Notes: generated by a model not told the origin, from the letters alone. A DNA stretch of 64,000 nt from Sphingobacterium multivorum (GCF_900457465.1 NZ_UAUU01000003.1:62001-126000), one strand, 5' to 3'. Shown: positions 29,822 through 41,069, counted from the stretch's first letter. Program-made: numbers and translations.

Positions 29822-30988
29822 ATGAAGAAACATTACATTCCACTCCTTATTGCGTGCTCACTATTGAATAACCTGGCCAACGGGCAAGAAGTAGGGACCG
29901 AACAACAAAGCAAAGTAGATTCTGTAAAACTAACCAAGGATGATACGATTTATCCCAAGCTTCAGGTAAAAGGTTTATTTCAGGCCAGATACCTTGTGAG
30001 TGGCACAAAAGATGTAGACGTTAATGGACTGCATCACAGTGATGGTTCTGGTACGGACAACAATTTTATGGTGAAGTATATGCGCGTTCAGATGCGTGCC
30101 CAAATTAGCAAACGCACAGAGGTGACAGTTTTGGCAAATCTCGCGGATTTTAAAAGCGATCCGAAAACAAAAGTTCTCGAAAATGCTTATTTGAAATATA
30201 CATTTAGTCCCAAATTGGCGATTACAGTAGGCCAATTCCGTCCCTGGTTTGGTATTGAAGAGACTTATCCAATTGATATTATCAAATCATTGGATTGGTC
30301 CAATCAATATCTTGAGTTTGGCAAACTCGGCTGGGCAAGCTTTCAGATCGGCGTGGCAGCGACAGGTGAGACCACGCTTGGGGAAATGCCTTTTAGCTAC
30401 TCGTTATCCGTGGTAAATGGAAATGGAAAAAATCAGGTAGTCGATAACGACAATGGCAAACAATATGCTACGCGTCTTGTCTTTGGCCTTTCGAAGAAGT
30501 ATAGTGTTAACTTAGGGCTCAATGGGGGGATTGGCGAGGTTATGAAAAAACAGGTGCACGCATTGGGTGTTGATCTAACCGGAAATGTGAACTTTGGCAA
30601 GCGCTGGAATCTCGATATGCAGCTGGAAGCAAAACAGGCGATCAATCATAGCCTGTACTATTCGTTGGACGAGAGTGCTCGTAGCTCCAAATTGAGCGAT
30701 TACCTTGTACGGGGTATTTATTTTCTTCCAAACTTAAGATACGAAGTAAATTATTTCAACCTAAGCGCTTTCGAGCTATCTTGCCGATATGAATACATTG
30801 ATCCTAATTATAAACTAAATGCAAATGGACGTCAAACATACACACCGATGTTCGGTCTAGAATTTTTAAAAAATTATGGTGCAAGGATTCAGCTTGGTGT
30901 CCAGTTAGACCGGTATAAAAAGCAGACCGAAAATACCAGTGAATTCAATAAGAACTTATTTATTATTCAAGTGCAAAGTCGATTCTAA
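29822..30988 (+). CDS. OprO/OprP-like outer-membrane porin
   Basis: This 388-residue protein has a signal peptide (MKKHYIPLLIACSLLNNLANGQ) and an alternating-strand beta-barrel ending in Phe (FIIQVQSRF), as expected for outer-membrane export. The strand VTVLANLADFKSDPKTKVLENAYLKY and the GQFRPWFG block are typical of the phosphate-selective-porin family. The start at 29822 places the signal first; the frame from 29735 adds 29 unlikely residues. It is the first gene of a five-gene operon with a dicarboxylate carrier and sdhCAB, which suggests uptake of C4 acids rather than phosphate. Confidence 0.85.
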   Translation: MKKHYIPLLIACSLLNNLANGQEVGTEQQSKVDSVKLTKDDTIYPKLQVKGLFQARYLVSGTKDVDVNGLHHSDGSGTDNNFMVKYMRVQMRAQISKRTEVTVLANLADFKSDPKTKVLENAYLKYTFSPKLAITVGQFRPWFGIEETYPIDIIKSLDWSNQYLEFGKLGWASFQIGVAATGETTLGEMPFSYSLSVVNGNGKNQVVDNDNGKQYATRLVFGLSKKYSVNLGLNGGIGEVMKKQVHALGVDLTGNVNFGKRWNLDMQLEAKQAINHSLYYSLDESARSSKLSDYLVRGIYFLPNLRYEVNYFNLSAFELSCRYEYIDPNYKLNANGRQTYTPMFGLEFLKNYGARIQLGVQLDRYKKQTENTSEFNKNLFIIQVQSRF

Positions 30989-31008
30989 TTTATTAAACCA
31001 CGCTTATT

Positions 31009-32439
31009 ATGAAAGAAATCAGTATTAAAAATATTGCCATCACTTTTCTTGTGGCACTCATTTTATGGTTTATCCCAATACCGAAAGGAGTCAGCCCAGA
31101 AGCTTGGCATCTCTTTGCTATCTTCGCAGCAACTATTCTTGGGATTATTTTAAAAGCAGCTCCAATGGGTACCATGTGTATGATGGCCATAGCATTTACT
31201 GCGCTGACACAAGTGTTGGCCCCCGGAGATGCTGGTAAATCCATTACCAAAGCTTTGACCGGTTTTGGCGACAAAGTTATCTGGCTGATTGGTATCTCTT
31301 TTTTTATTGCTCGCGGTTTCATAAAAACCGGTCTTGGCAATCGGATTGCATTTCTTTTCATTCGTGTTTTTGGAAAAAGTTCGCTCGGGTTAGCCTATGG
31401 ATTGGGACTGGCAGACGTCTGTTTAGCTCCAGCAATCCCGAGCAATACGGCTCGAGGCGGTGGAATTATATATCCAATTATGAAATCCATGGCTATTAGT
31501 TTTGATTCCGTCCCCGATAAACCAGAGACACATCGGAAATTGGGATCCTATCTTACTTTAAATAGCTATTATATGAATCTTATCGCATCTTCGATGTTTT
31601 TGACTGGGACGGCCAGTAATCCAATGTGTCAAAAATTTGCTGCTAACCTGGGAATCGACATTACTTGGATGTCCTGGGCCATTGCGGGATTCATACCTGG
31701 TATTGTCGCCTTTTTTGTGGTACCGCTTGTTCTTTACAAATTATATCCGCCTGAATTAAAAAAAACAGGCGATGCGCCGAAGATGGCGGCACAGAAACTA
31801 AAAGAGATGGGGCCTATTTCGAGGAATGAGTGGTTAATGCTTTTGGCATTCTTTATCTTATTGGCATTATGGATCTTTGGTGGATCCTTTTCAATTGATG
31901 CTACAACGACGGCTTTTATAGGTTTAACGCTACTGTTACTAACCTCTGTGTTGACCTGGGAGGATGTTAAAGCAGAAAAAGGAGCATGGGATACGATTGT
32001 TTGGTTTGCTGTGTTGGTCATGATGGCCAGTTCATTAAACGAATTGGGATTCATCGGCTGGTTTAGTGATTTGATTAAAGTACAGATTGGTGATTTGAGC
32101 TGGCAAATAGCCTTTCCTGTCATTATTCTTGTTTACTTCTTTAGTCACTACATTTTCGCTAGCGCCACTGCCCATGTAGCAGCGATGTATGCCGCTTTGT
32201 TGGGTGTCGGTGTTTCTTTAGGCATTCCACCAATGCTGCTTGCGATGATGCTTGGATTTCTAGGCTCCATCTATGGTGTATTAACACATTATGGCCATGG
32301 CCCTGCACCGGTATTTTTCGGAAGTGGCTATGTTGATTTAAAATCATGGTGGTTGCGTGGATTGGAAATCGGTATCGTATTATTGGTGATTTACATGGGT
32401 GTTGGTGGATTGTGGATGAAGGTTATAGGTTATTATTAA
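31009..32439 (+). CDS. DASS family anion symporter (dicarboxylate/citrate type)
   Basis: This 476-residue carrier has about twelve membrane segments and both family signatures: APAIPSNTARGGGIIYPIM in the first half and TGTASNPMCQ, plus SATAHVAAMYAALLGVG, in the second. It resembles the CitT / plastid 2-oxoglutarate-malate translocator branch, which moves di- and tricarboxylates. It lies 20 bases after the porin and 16 bases before sdhC, so its substrate is probably succinate, fumarate or malate. Confidence 0.92.
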   Translation: MKEISIKNIAITFLVALILWFIPIPKGVSPEAWHLFAIFAATILGIILKAAPMGTMCMMAIAFTALTQVLAPGDAGKSITKALTGFGDKVIWLIGISFFIARGFIKTGLGNRIAFLFIRVFGKSSLGLAYGLGLADVCLAPAIPSNTARGGGIIYPIMKSMAISFDSVPDKPETHRKLGSYLTLNSYYMNLIASSMFLTGTASNPMCQKFAANLGIDITWMSWAIAGFIPGIVAFFVVPLVLYKLYPPELKKTGDAPKMAAQKLKEMGPISRNEWLMLLAFFILLALWIFGGSFSIDATTTAFIGLTLLLLTSVLTWEDVKAEKGAWDTIVWFAVLVMMASSLNELGFIGWFSDLIKVQIGDLSWQIAFPVIILVYFFSHYIFASATAHVAAMYAALLGVGVSLGIPPMLLAMMLGFLGSIYGVLTHYGHGPAPVFFGSGYVDLKSWWLRGLEIGIVLLVIYMGVGGLWMKVIGYY

Positions 32440-32455
32440 AAATTAGGATCTTATT

Positions 32456-33112
32456 ATGTTATCTACTTTGTCAAAAAAGATGCTCATGTGCCTGACTGGA
32501 TTGTTTTTAGCGTTCTTTTTGCTGATTCACTTCCTAGGGAACTTACAGCTATTCTTGCCGCAGGAACAAGCACATTTACAATTTAATGCCTACTCACATT
32601 TTCTAGCGGGCAATATCTTGATCAAGATTATCTCTTATGTACTTTATGCCAGCATTATCCTTCATGCCTTAGATGGCCTTGTCATTACATTAAAAAATAA
32701 AAAGGAGGGAGCTGTTTATAAATCGGATCATCGCGGAAGAGCAAGCAAATGGTACTCGCGTAATATGGGAATTTTAGGTACTATAATTCTCATCTTTTTA
32801 GTTATCCATTTTCAGAATTTTTGGTATGTATACAAATTTGGTGCAACCCCGCTTGATGAGCGGGGGAACAAGGACTTATATGTTTTGGTCATCGCTGTCT
32901 TCCAACAATGGTGGTACGTCCTTATCTATGTATTATCTATGATAGCCTTGTGTTATCATCTTATTCACGGGATTCATAGCGCAATTCGAACCTTAGGATT
33001 ATTTCATCCAAAATTTGTCAAATGGTTTAAGATCCTTGGCATTGGCTATTCGGTTATCATTAGTTTGGGCTTTGCCATGATGCCTGTTTATATATTCTTT
33101 ACAGTAAACTAA
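32456..33112 (+). CDS. sdhC: Succinate dehydrogenase/fumarate reductase cytochrome b subunit (B-type)
   Basis: This 218-residue membrane anchor with five helices is of the single-subunit, di-haem B-type found with menaquinone. Histidines for haem ligands lie in the helices (LLIHFLGNLQLF, SIILHALDGLVI, LVIHFQNFW, CYHLIHGIHSAIRTLG). Length and pattern match the Bacteroidota and Wolinella anchors. Gene order C-A-B with gaps of 12 and 5 bases makes one operon. Confidence 0.94.
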   Translation: MLSTLSKKMLMCLTGLFLAFFLLIHFLGNLQLFLPQEQAHLQFNAYSHFLAGNILIKIISYVLYASIILHALDGLVITLKNKKEGAVYKSDHRGRASKWYSRNMGILGTIILIFLVIHFQNFWYVYKFGATPLDERGNKDLYVLVIAVFQQWWYVLIYVLSMIALCYHLIHGIHSAIRTLGLFHPKFVKWFKILGIGYSVIISLGFAMMPVYIFFTVN

Positions 33113-33124
33113 AGCGGATAAATC

Positions 33125-35041
33125 ATGATATTAAATTCAAAAATACCAGAAGGGCCATTGGATGAAAAATGGACACGCTATAAGAAGACTGCCAAATTAG
33201 TTAATCCCGCCAATCGCAAAAAATTGGATGTTATCGTGATTGGTACAGGGTTGGCGGGTAGTTCTATTGCAGCCTCCCTTGGCGAGATGGGGTATCAGGT
33301 GAAATCATTTTGTTTTCAGGACAGTCCGCGACGGGCGCATTCCGTCGCAGCGCAGGGCGGGGTAAATGCGGCAAAGAACTATAAAAATGATGGAGATAGC
33401 GTTTACAGAATGTTTGTTGACACCTTAAAAGGAGGGGATTTCCGTGCACGTGAAGCAAATGTATACCGCATGGCAGAATGCTCACTTAATTTGATCGATC
33501 AAGCTGTAGCCCAAGGAGTTCCTTTTGGACGAGAATACGGCGGCTATTTAAATAATCGCTCTTTTGGCGGCGTACAGGTAAGTCGGACGTTCTATGCAAG
33601 AGGCCAAACCGGGCAGCAGCTTCTTTTGGGCGCCTACCAGGCACTTATGCGCCAGGTAGGAAAGGGAACCGTGCAACTTTTTACACGACATGAGATGCTT
33701 GATGTTGTTGTTATCGATGGAAAGGCACGTGGTGTTATCGTACGTAATCTAGATACGGGCGATATTGAACGGCATGCGGCCCATACAGTTGTATTAGCAA
33801 CAGGAGGTTATGGTAAAATATATTACCTATCGACCTTGGCTATGGGATGTAACGGTTCGGCAATCTGGCGCGCACATAAAAAGGGCGCATTAATGGCTTC
33901 TCCGAGCTGGATTCAGATTCACCCGACGTCCTTACCACAATCGGGCAGTTATCAGTCTAAATTAACCTTAATGTCGGAGTCTTTGCGCAATGACGGAAGA
34001 ATATGGGTCCCCATGAAGGAAGGTGAGACGCGAGAACCCAACGCTATTCCGGAGGAAGAACGGGATTACTATTTAGAACGACGGTATCCCGCATTTGGAA
34101 ATCTTGCCCCACGGGATATTTCCTCTCGGGCGGCAAAGGAACGGATCGATGCCGGCTTTGGGATTGGTCCACTCAAAAATGCTGTTTATCTTGATTTTGC
34201 GAAGGCTATCAGAGAACAGGGGAAACAGAAAATACAGGAAAAATATGGTAATCTATTTGACATGTATGAAAAGATTACGGGATATGATGCTTATAGCGTA
34301 CCGATGATGATTTCACCGTCTGCACACTTTTCCATGGGCGGTTTATGGGTCGATTATGAGTTGATGACGAGTCTGCCAGGTTTATTTGCGCTTGGCGAAG
34401 CTAATTTTGCGGACCATGGTGCAAACAGACTTGGGGCAAACTCACTGCTTCAGGCATCTGTCGATGGCTATTTTATCGGTCCCTATACGATTGCCAATTA
34501 TTTGGCAAACGATATTCATACGGGGAAAATTTCCACAGATCATATTGCGTTTGAACGTGCTGAAGAGGATGTTAGAAAACAAATCGACGTATTTTTGAAA
34601 ATCAAAGGCAGTAAAACTGTGGATTATTTCCATAAAACACTCGGCAAAATACTCTATGACTATTGTGGGCTGGCACGTAATGAAAAAGGGCTTCGCTATG
34701 CTATTGAAGAAATTAGAAAGCTAAAACAAGAATTTTTCAAGGACGTTATTGTCAGCGGCGAGGCCGATACGTTAAATAGCGAACTGGAGAAAGCCGGACG
34801 TGTAGCAGACTATTTTGAGATTGGAGAACTGATGTGTTATGATGCATTGACGCGAAATGAATCCTGTGGAGCGCATTTTCGGGAAGAATATCAAACTGCA
34901 GACGGAGAGGCGCTACGTAACGATGCCGAATACCAATTTATTTCCGCTTGGTTATGGAAGGGAGAAAATGAAGAACCTGAGTTGGTCAAAGAACCGTTGA
35001 CCTTTGAAGAAATACAACCAACTGTTAGGAGCTATAAATAA
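33125..35041 (+). CDS. sdhA: Succinate dehydrogenase/fumarate reductase flavoprotein subunit
   Basis: This 638-residue catalytic subunit oxidises succinate to fumarate, or the reverse. The Rossmann motif [19 protein letters not shown] sits near residue 39 and the covalent FAD histidine lies in [15 protein letters not shown]. Substrate-binding blocks HPTSLPQSG and [16 protein letters not shown], and [20 protein letters not shown], are intact. The lack of any break in 638 codons shows reliable sequence here. Confidence 0.96.
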   Translation: MILNSKIPEGPLDEKWTRYKKTAKLVNPANRKKLDVIVIGTGLAGSSIAASLGEMGYQVKSFCFQDSPRRAHSVAAQGGVNAAKNYKNDGDSVYRMFVDTLKGGDFRAREANVYRMAECSLNLIDQAVAQGVPFGREYGGYLNNRSFGGVQVSRTFYARGQTGQQLLLGAYQALMRQVGKGTVQLFTRHEMLDVVVIDGKARGVIVRNLDTGDIERHAAHTVVLATGGYGKIYYLSTLAMGCNGSAIWRAHKKGALMASPSWIQIHPTSLPQSGSYQSKLTLMSESLRNDGRIWVPMKEGETREPNAIPEEERDYYLERRYPAFGNLAPRDISSRAAKERIDAGFGIGPLKNAVYLDFAKAIREQGKQKIQEKYGNLFDMYEKITGYDAYSVPMMISPSAHFSMGGLWVDYELMTSLPGLFALGEANFADHGANRLGANSLLQASVDGYFIGPYTIANYLANDIHTGKISTDHIAFERAEEDVRKQIDVFLKIKGSKTVDYFHKTLGKILYDYCGLARNEKGLRYAIEEIRKLKQEFFKDVIVSGEADTLNSELEKAGRVADYFEIGELMCYDALTRNESCGAHFREEYQTADGEALRNDAEYQFISAWLWKGENEEPELVKEPLTFEEIQPTVRSYK

Positions 35042-35046
35042 AATGA

Positions 35047-35802
35047 ATGATTATGGATTTATATCTTAAAATATGGCGACAAAAGGATCGCAATGCTACA
35101 GGCAAATTAGTGACGTACACATTAACTGACCTAAATCCGCATATGTCTTTTTTGGAAATGTTGGATACTTTAAATGAACAGTTGATAACAGGAGGAGAAG
35201 AGCCCGTCGAGTTCGATCACGACTGTCGTGAAGGAATTTGCGGGCAGTGCGGAATGATGATTAACGGCATTGCACATGGGCCCCTTAAGCATACGACGAC
35301 TTGCCAGTTACATTTACGTTCATTTAAAGACAAGGATACCATTACCATAGAACCTTTTCGTTCAGCCGCATTTCATATAAAAAAAGATCTGAAAGTGGAT
35401 CGTTCCGCATTCGATCGAATTATTTCTTCTGGTGGATTTGTCTCTATTAATACAGGACAGGCTCCAGATGCAACAGCCATTCCTATTTCTCATGAATTAG
35501 CTGAATCGGCATTTGACTCGGCAGCCTGTATAGGTTGTGGTGCTTGTGTGGCGACGTGCAAAAATGGCAGCGCGGCCCTTTTTACCTCAGCAAAGATCAC
35601 CCATATGGCACTATTACCACAAGGAAAGGAAGAGCGTAGTCAACGGGTATTAAATATGATCAAACAAATGGATAAGGAGTCCTTCGGTCATTGTTCAAAT
35701 ACAGAAGCGTGCGAGGTAGAGTGTCCACAAGGTATATCTGTACTGAATATCGCACGTATGAATTTTGAGTATAACAAGGCACTATTTTTTAAAAAGAAAT
35801 AA
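35047..35802 (+). CDS. sdhB: Succinate dehydrogenase/fumarate reductase iron-sulfur subunit
   Basis: This 251-residue electron-transfer subunit holds three clusters. The 2Fe-2S site is [10 protein letters not shown] with a later Cys in TTCQLHL; the 4Fe-4S site is [11 protein letters not shown]; the third site lies in [12 protein letters not shown]. The residues between flavoprotein and anchor contact are conserved. The start is 5 bases after sdhA; ATG at 35053 (MDLYLKIW) is an equally good alternative. It is the last gene of the porin-DASS-sdhCAB operon. Confidence 0.95.
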   Translation: MIMDLYLKIWRQKDRNATGKLVTYTLTDLNPHMSFLEMLDTLNEQLITGGEEPVEFDHDCREGICGQCGMMINGIAHGPLKHTTTCQLHLRSFKDKDTITIEPFRSAAFHIKKDLKVDRSAFDRIISSGGFVSINTGQAPDATAIPISHELAESAFDSAACIGCGACVATCKNGSAALFTSAKITHMALLPQGKEERSQRVLNMIKQMDKESFGHCSNTEACEVECPQGISVLNIARMNFEYNKALFFKKK

Positions 35803-35964
35803 AGACCAACGGTCGAAAAAAGTGGCACGATAGTTTCTTATATCGGATTTATAATAAAGACTGAAGCCATAAAAAGAGCGATACCGGATCGTTGAAGATG
35901 ACTCACCTTATCCCTGAAAGTAGGGATTTGTAAGATTTTATGGTTAATAAATAGGTTTTTGTAG

Positions 35965-35972
35965 TAATTTTG
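35965..35972 (+). promoter_or_regulatory. -7 element upstream of the polysaccharide deacetylase
   Basis: TAATTTTG fits TAnnTTTG and ends 33 bases before the ATG at 36006. The rest of 35803-36005 shows no coding sequence. Confidence 0.45.
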
Positions 35973-36005
35973 AAAAAAGAAATTCATTAAGTTATAGCGA
36001 TTGAT

Positions 36006-36948
36006 ATGAAGTGTAGTAGGTTGTTTGTGGTACTTTTCATTTGTAGTATAGTGTTTAGTGTAACCGCATGTAAGGATTTTTTCAAACAAAGTCTTGGGAA
36101 AAGGCGAACTGAAGGACACACTTACGGAGAAATTGGTTGTTAAGGAAAAAATACCACATTTGTTGAATAGGTGGGATTCGCTTCAGAAAAATCAGATACA
36201 CTTTACAGTAGATAGTCTACACCCTGTTCCGATCAAACAACAAAGACGTGAGCTAAAGGACTCCCTGCGGAAAGCATTTGATAAGCAACCAAAACATATT
36301 TATTTGACTTTTGATGATGGCCCATTAATTGGTAGTGCTTTTATTGATTCTATTGCGAAAGAAAAAAACATTAAAGTGAGTGTATTCTTGATTGGTAAAC
36401 ATGCGAATATGAGCAAAGGAAGAAAACGCGATCTTGCCCGTTATGAATCCAATCCACTTATAGCCTGTTATAATCACAGCTATACGCACGCAAACAATCA
36501 ATATTCAAGATTTTATAGTAACCCCCAAAATGCTTTTGCTGATTTTGAAAAGAATGAAAAAGATCTCCATTTAAAACATAAAATTGTTCGGCTTCCAGGA
36601 AGGAATATTTGGATATATGATAATGTTCGTAAGATTGACCTTAAGAATGGATCCAGCACAGCCGATCTATTGCATAAGAACGGATATACAATTTATGGCT
36701 GGGATGTCGAGTGGCGGCTTAATAGCGTTACTGGTACGCCCATACAGAGCCAAGAGTCTACCTTGTCTCATATCCGAAATTATATGAACAACAAAAGCTC
36801 AATGGTACCTAATAATGTTGTTTTCTTAATGCATGATGATATGTTTCAAACGCGAAAAGGGCAGCAGGAGTTATCCACTTTAATTGATGCATTAAAAAAA
36901 GAAGGCTACCAGTTTGAATTGATGCAAGATTATCCGATTAAGTATTAG
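36006..36948 (+). pseudogene. Polysaccharide deacetylase (NodB-type) lipoprotein, one frameshift
   Basis: The start at 36006 gives a lipoprotein signal (VFSVTAC). The frame shifts once near 36085-36095 (in CTTGGGAAAAGG), after which the deacetylase domain runs in another frame. Motifs are in order: TFDDGP, HSYTH, RLPGRN, WDVEWR and LMHDD. These match carbohydrate esterase family 4, which removes acetyl groups from cell-wall or capsule sugars. The motif-1 aspartates and motif-2 histidines for the metal are present. One missing or extra base restores a protein of about 313 residues; a sequencing error is likely. Confidence 0.85.
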
Positions 36949-37326
36949 ATAGGTTCGCCAGCTGTCATCTCATCAAAACCCATTTCTTTTGCAATCTGAT
37001 GAGCACCAAGAATTAATTTACCGCCAATTCCCTGTCCTTGAAACTGAGGTAGCACAGCGACAGGAGCCAAGGCAAGAGAATCGGATGTTTTTTTGATTCT
37101 CTTTATCGATAATCTTCACCTTTGTCAGGAGTATATAGCCTGCTATTTCTCCTTCAGCTTCAGCTACCATTGACAGTTGTGGTATAAATTCTGCTGTCCT
37201 TCTTAGTTTTTCTACTAAAATGTGCTCTTGATGATCGCTATACTGTTCGTTTTCAAAGGCGAGTCGGATCAGTTCGAATACAATCGTTGTGTCACTTGAC
37301 TTTTCTGTCCTAATATTTACAGTCAT
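36945..37326 (-). pseudogene. GNAT N-acetyltransferase, one frameshift
   Basis: Joined frames give about 127 residues: the N-terminal half VNIRTEKSSDTTIVFELIRLAF and AEGEIAGYILLTKV, then the acetyl-CoA-binding SLALAPVAVLPQFQGQGIGGKLI. Removing one A from the seven-A run at 37088-37094 joins the two. The fit QFQGQGIGGKLI is the classic Q/R-x-x-G-x-G/A motif of GNAT motif A. The C-terminus is short after GFDEMTAGEPI. The stop overlaps the end of the convergent deacetylase gene by four bases. Confidence 0.85.
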
Positions 37327-37817
37327 AGTTTTTTTGTAGATACAACTATTTCTTCGCTATTAATAAAGCCGTTTTTGGCCCCATTATTTGTAGGTACATA
37401 GTTGTTTAGAAAAAATCAATTATAGATCTAATTATATAGGATAAATATGCGTATTAATATTTGAAAAATTGATAATATAGTTTCTAAATGATAAAAAGTA
37501 CTTTTCCTCAGGACTTTCTATTTGCAGTGTTTTACTAGTTCTTTGATCTTGCGTTGAGTAGCAAAAGCGCTGGAAACAATTTTGAGAAAATGAATTTACA
37601 ATTGATTTGTTTTTCAATAAATTATCTGATTACCAATCACTTAATAACAATAGTGTTAAATAGTGTAAAAATAACACTTGCAATGTATATTTATTTTCGT
37701 ATTTTCATGTTAAATAAACAATTATAAATCGCCTCCAGTAGACACCTAAACCGATACGTCTTAGAGGTAAAAAAAATAACTAATTAAACACAAAATTTAA
37801 ACAATTAAACAGTTTTT
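37327..37817. other. 491-base AT-rich intergenic region before susC
   Basis: No convincing open frame is present. Near the susC start are direct repeats of AATTAAACA. A TATATTTATTTTCG around 37686-37700 is a weak -7 candidate. No anti-sigma or ECF sigma gene is adjacent, so regulation of the SusCD pair is not apparent. Confidence 0.5.
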
Positions 37818-40800
37818 ATGATTAACTGCCATTATTTCTCAAATCAATGGAAGAGAGCGTTTTGGACTGGATCATTGTGCTCACTAGTGGCCTTGAGTCC
37901 CCAAATCGTCGATGCTACAACCCTCGCAAGCTATGGAATTCTCTTTCAGCAGGAGCAAAGTGTTTCTGGAACGGTGCATGATGAATCTGGAATGCCAATT
38001 CCTGGAGTAACAGTTTCCGTCAATGGAACAAAGTTAGTAACTAAAACCGACGTTCAAGGTAGATACAAGTTAGACAAAGTCCCCGCAAGTGCGATTATTA
38101 ATTTCCGGATGGTCGGCAAACAATCTATGGATGAAGCTGTAAAAGGAAGACAGACCATCGATATCACACTTCTTAATTCGGAATCGAATCTCGAAGAAGT
38201 CGTTGTTGTTGGTTACGGAAAGCAACGCAAAGAGACTGTCACCGGTGCCGTAGCCACTGTGAAGGGAAGCGATCTAGCACAATCACCGGCATTGAACGTT
38301 TCCAATGCATTAACAGGACGCGTCCCGGGCGTTACAGCAACCAACGGGAGCGCCGAGCCTGGCTACGATGGTTCCAATATCAAAATCCGGGGAACGAATA
38401 CACTGGGTAATAGCAGTCCCTTAGTCGTTATTGATGGAGTTCCTGCGCGTGAAGGAGGAATTGATCGTATTAATCCCCGAGATATAGAAAATATCTCGGT
38501 TCTAAAAGATGCTTCTGCTGCTATTTATGGAGCCAGGGCAGCCAATGGGGTTATTCTCGTTACGACAAGAAGAGGAAAAACAGGAAAACCGCAGTTTTCT
38601 TATACGTTCAACCAAGGGTATTCCCAACCTACCGTTATTCCTAAATTAACAGATGCCTCCCAGTTTGCGGCAATTAGAAATGAACTCGAAATTTATAACC
38701 TCCCTGTTGAAGAATGGTCTGCTGCTTATACAGCGATCAACGAGAAAGGCAGTTACAATAAACAAGGTGGAGGAGTTTTGGATGCGCCGTTTAAACCAGA
38801 AGATATCCAAAAGTTCAAAGACGGATCAGATCCTTGGGGGCATCCCAATACTGACTGGTATAAAGCTACGCTAAAAAACTGGTCACCTCAACAGCGCCAC
38901 AACCTCCAAATCAATGGCGGTACTGAGGATGTCAAGTATCTGATGTCTTTGGGGTATCAAAATCAGGATGCCTACTATAAAAATTCGGCTACAGGTTATA
39001 AACAGTATGACTTAAGGATCAATCTGGACGCCAATATAAGTCAGTATATCAAAACACAATTTGGTGTTTTAGGAAGACAGGAAAACCGAAATTTCCCCAC
39101 CAAGAGTGCTGGCACGGTCTTTAGAATGCTGATGCGGGGAAATCCAACACAACCAGCAATATGGCCTAATGGAATGCCGGGACCAGATATCGAAAATGGC
39201 GAAAACCCCGTGGTAATTACGACCAATGCGACAGGTTACGATCATGATAAACGCTACTATTTTCAAACAAATGGTCAGGTTGAGATTACAAATCCCTGGA
39301 TAGATGGTCTTAAATTAACACTTAATGCCTCTGTTGACAAATATGTAAAAAATCAAAAAACATGGGTTACACCCTGGACTTTGTATTCTTGGCAGGGCGC
39401 TTATGAGGCCGATGGCAGCACACCACAACTGGTTCCTGGAAGACGTGGCCCTGCCGATCCAAATTTAAACCAAAGCAATGAAGATCAACTGAATATCTTA
39501 CTTGGTGGAATCTTAAGCTTTGAGCGGAAATTTGGTGACCATCAGGTAAATGCTATAGCCGGTATCAACAGAGAAACAATTGATAATGATAAATTCAGCG
39601 CGTATCGTCGCTATTTTCTTTCAAATGCGATCGACTATCTTTTTGCCGGTGGAGAACAGGAAAAAAATAACGATGGATCTGCATGGAAAAGAGCGCGGCT
39701 AAATTACTTTGGGCGATTTGGCTATAATTATAAAAGCAAGTATATCGCAGAATTCCTTTGGCGTTATGACGGATCGTATATGTTCCCTGAAAGTGAAAGG
39801 TTCGGTTTCTTTCCAGGTGCCATGGCGGGATGGGTCGTGTCGGAAGAGAATTTCTGGAAGGAAAATGTCCCTGTGATTAATTATTTCAAGATCCGTGCGT
39901 CATATGGCCAGATGGGTAATGACAACATCTACTATGATGATAAATTACAAGAATATCAATATTTTTCAACCTATTCCTTTGGTACTTATATCGTCAATGA
40001 TAAGCTAGCCAAAACCCTTTTTGAAAGCCGTGTTCCTAATGAGATGATTACTTGGGAGGTTGCCAATAACTATAATTTAGGGTTTGATTTTCAATTTTTA
40101 CAAGGAAAGCTGAATTTCGAGTTTGATATTTTTAAAAATCGCCGTAATTCCATTCTATGGAGAAAAAATGCGTCAATACCACAAAGTACAGGGATGACAT
40201 TACCGGCAGAAAATATTGGCAAAGTGGATAACAAGGGTTGGGAATTTAACTTAGGTTATCGTGGCAAGGTGGGAGATTTGGGGTACACGGTTGGTGTGAA
40301 TGGTGGTTATGCTAAAAACAAAATTATCTTCTGGGATGAAGCCCCGGGCGCCCCTGCATGGCAGCAAAGTACAGGTAAACCTATCAAAACGGATATTTAT
40401 TATGTCTATGACGGCGTATTCCGTGACATGGAAGATATCGCCAACAATAAATTGGACTATAGTGCCATTACGAAAACTTTACGCCCTGGAGATATGAAAT
40501 ATAAAGATTTCAATGGTGACGGAAAGATTACCCCCGATGATAAAGTAAGACGAGACAAGAATAGTGACCCAACATTTCAGGGAGGTTTCAATTTTAGTCT
40601 GACCTATAAGGATTTTGACTTATCGGTACTATTTCAAGGAGCTACAGGAGGAGAGATACGTGTAGGAACAGATGAATCTGGATCGATCGGAAATTTTGTG
40701 GAAGAATTCTATGATAAACGCTGGAGCATCAGTAACCCAAGTAGCGTTTATCCACGTTTGACAGACCGTGGCAATCAATATTATTCTTATAACAATACCT

Positions 40801-41033
40801 ATTGGATGCGGAGCACCGATTATTTGCGGCTTAAAAATGTGGAAATAGGATATAATCTGGCCTCAAGCATTTGTAGTAAAATTGGCATTGGTTCTTTACG
40901 GCTATATGCAAATGGCATGAACTTAATGACGTGGAGTAAGATCAAAATGTATGACCCAGAAGCCGTTAATGCATTAGGGCAATATTATCCGCAGGCAAGA
41001 TTGATTAATTTTGGCGCATTATTATCGTTCTAA
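37818..41033 (+). CDS. SusC/RagA family TonB-dependent outer-membrane transporter
   Basis: This 1071-residue barrel transporter has a signal peptide (residues 13-38), a CarboxypepD-regulatory-like domain (GTVHDESGMPIPGVTVSVNG), the TonB-box region EEVVVVGYGKQRKETVTG, a plug with DASAAIYGARAANGVILVTT, and a 22-strand barrel ending LINFGALLSF. It works with its SusD partner to take up oligosaccharides, peptides or other large nutrients. No STN domain is present, so signalling through a FecI/FecR pair is unlikely. The SusD gene is 36 bases downstream. No enzyme gene accompanies the pair. Confidence 0.95.
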   Translation: MINCHYFSNQWKRAFWTGSLCSLVALSPQIVDATTLASYGILFQQEQSVSGTVHDESGMPIPGVTVSVNGTKLVTKTDVQGRYKLDKVPASAIINFRMVGKQSMDEAVKGRQTIDITLLNSESNLEEVVVVGYGKQRKETVTGAVATVKGSDLAQSPALNVSNALTGRVPGVTATNGSAEPGYDGSNIKIRGTNTLGNSSPLVVIDGVPAREGGIDRINPRDIENISVLKDASAAIYGARAANGVILVTTRRGKTGKPQFSYTFNQGYSQPTVIPKLTDASQFAAIRNELEIYNLPVEEWSAAYTAINEKGSYNKQGGGVLDAPFKPEDIQKFKDGSDPWGHPNTDWYKATLKNWSPQQRHNLQINGGTEDVKYLMSLGYQNQDAYYKNSATGYKQYDLRINLDANISQYIKTQFGVLGRQENRNFPTKSAGTVFRMLMRGNPTQPAIWPNGMPGPDIENGENPVVITTNATGYDHDKRYYFQTNGQVEITNPWIDGLKLTLNASVDKYVKNQKTWVTPWTLYSWQGAYEADGSTPQLVPGRRGPADPNLNQSNEDQLNILLGGILSFERKFGDHQVNAIAGINRETIDNDKFSAYRRYFLSNAIDYLFAGGEQEKNNDGSAWKRARLNYFGRFGYNYKSKYIAEFLWRYDGSYMFPESERFGFFPGAMAGWVVSEENFWKENVPVINYFKIRASYGQMGNDNIYYDDKLQEYQYFSTYSFGTYIVNDKLAKTLFESRVPNEMITWEVANNYNLGFDFQFLQGKLNFEFDIFKNRRNSILWRKNASIPQSTGMTLPAENIGKVDNKGWEFNLGYRGKVGDLGYTVGVNGGYAKNKIIFWDEAPGAPAWQQSTGKPIKTDIYYVYDGVFRDMEDIANNKLDYSAITKTLRPGDMKYKDFNGDGKITPDDKVRRDKNSDPTFQGGFNFSLTYKDFDLSVLFQGATGGEIRVGTDESGSIGNFVEEFYDKRWSISNPSSVYPRLTDRGNQYYSYNNTYWMRSTDYLRLKNVEIGYNLASSICSKIGIGSLRLYANGMNLMTWSKIKMYDPEAVNALGQYYPQARLINFGALLSF

Positions 41034-41069
41034 CCAACTGTCATATTAAGAACTTAACGAAGAATAAAA

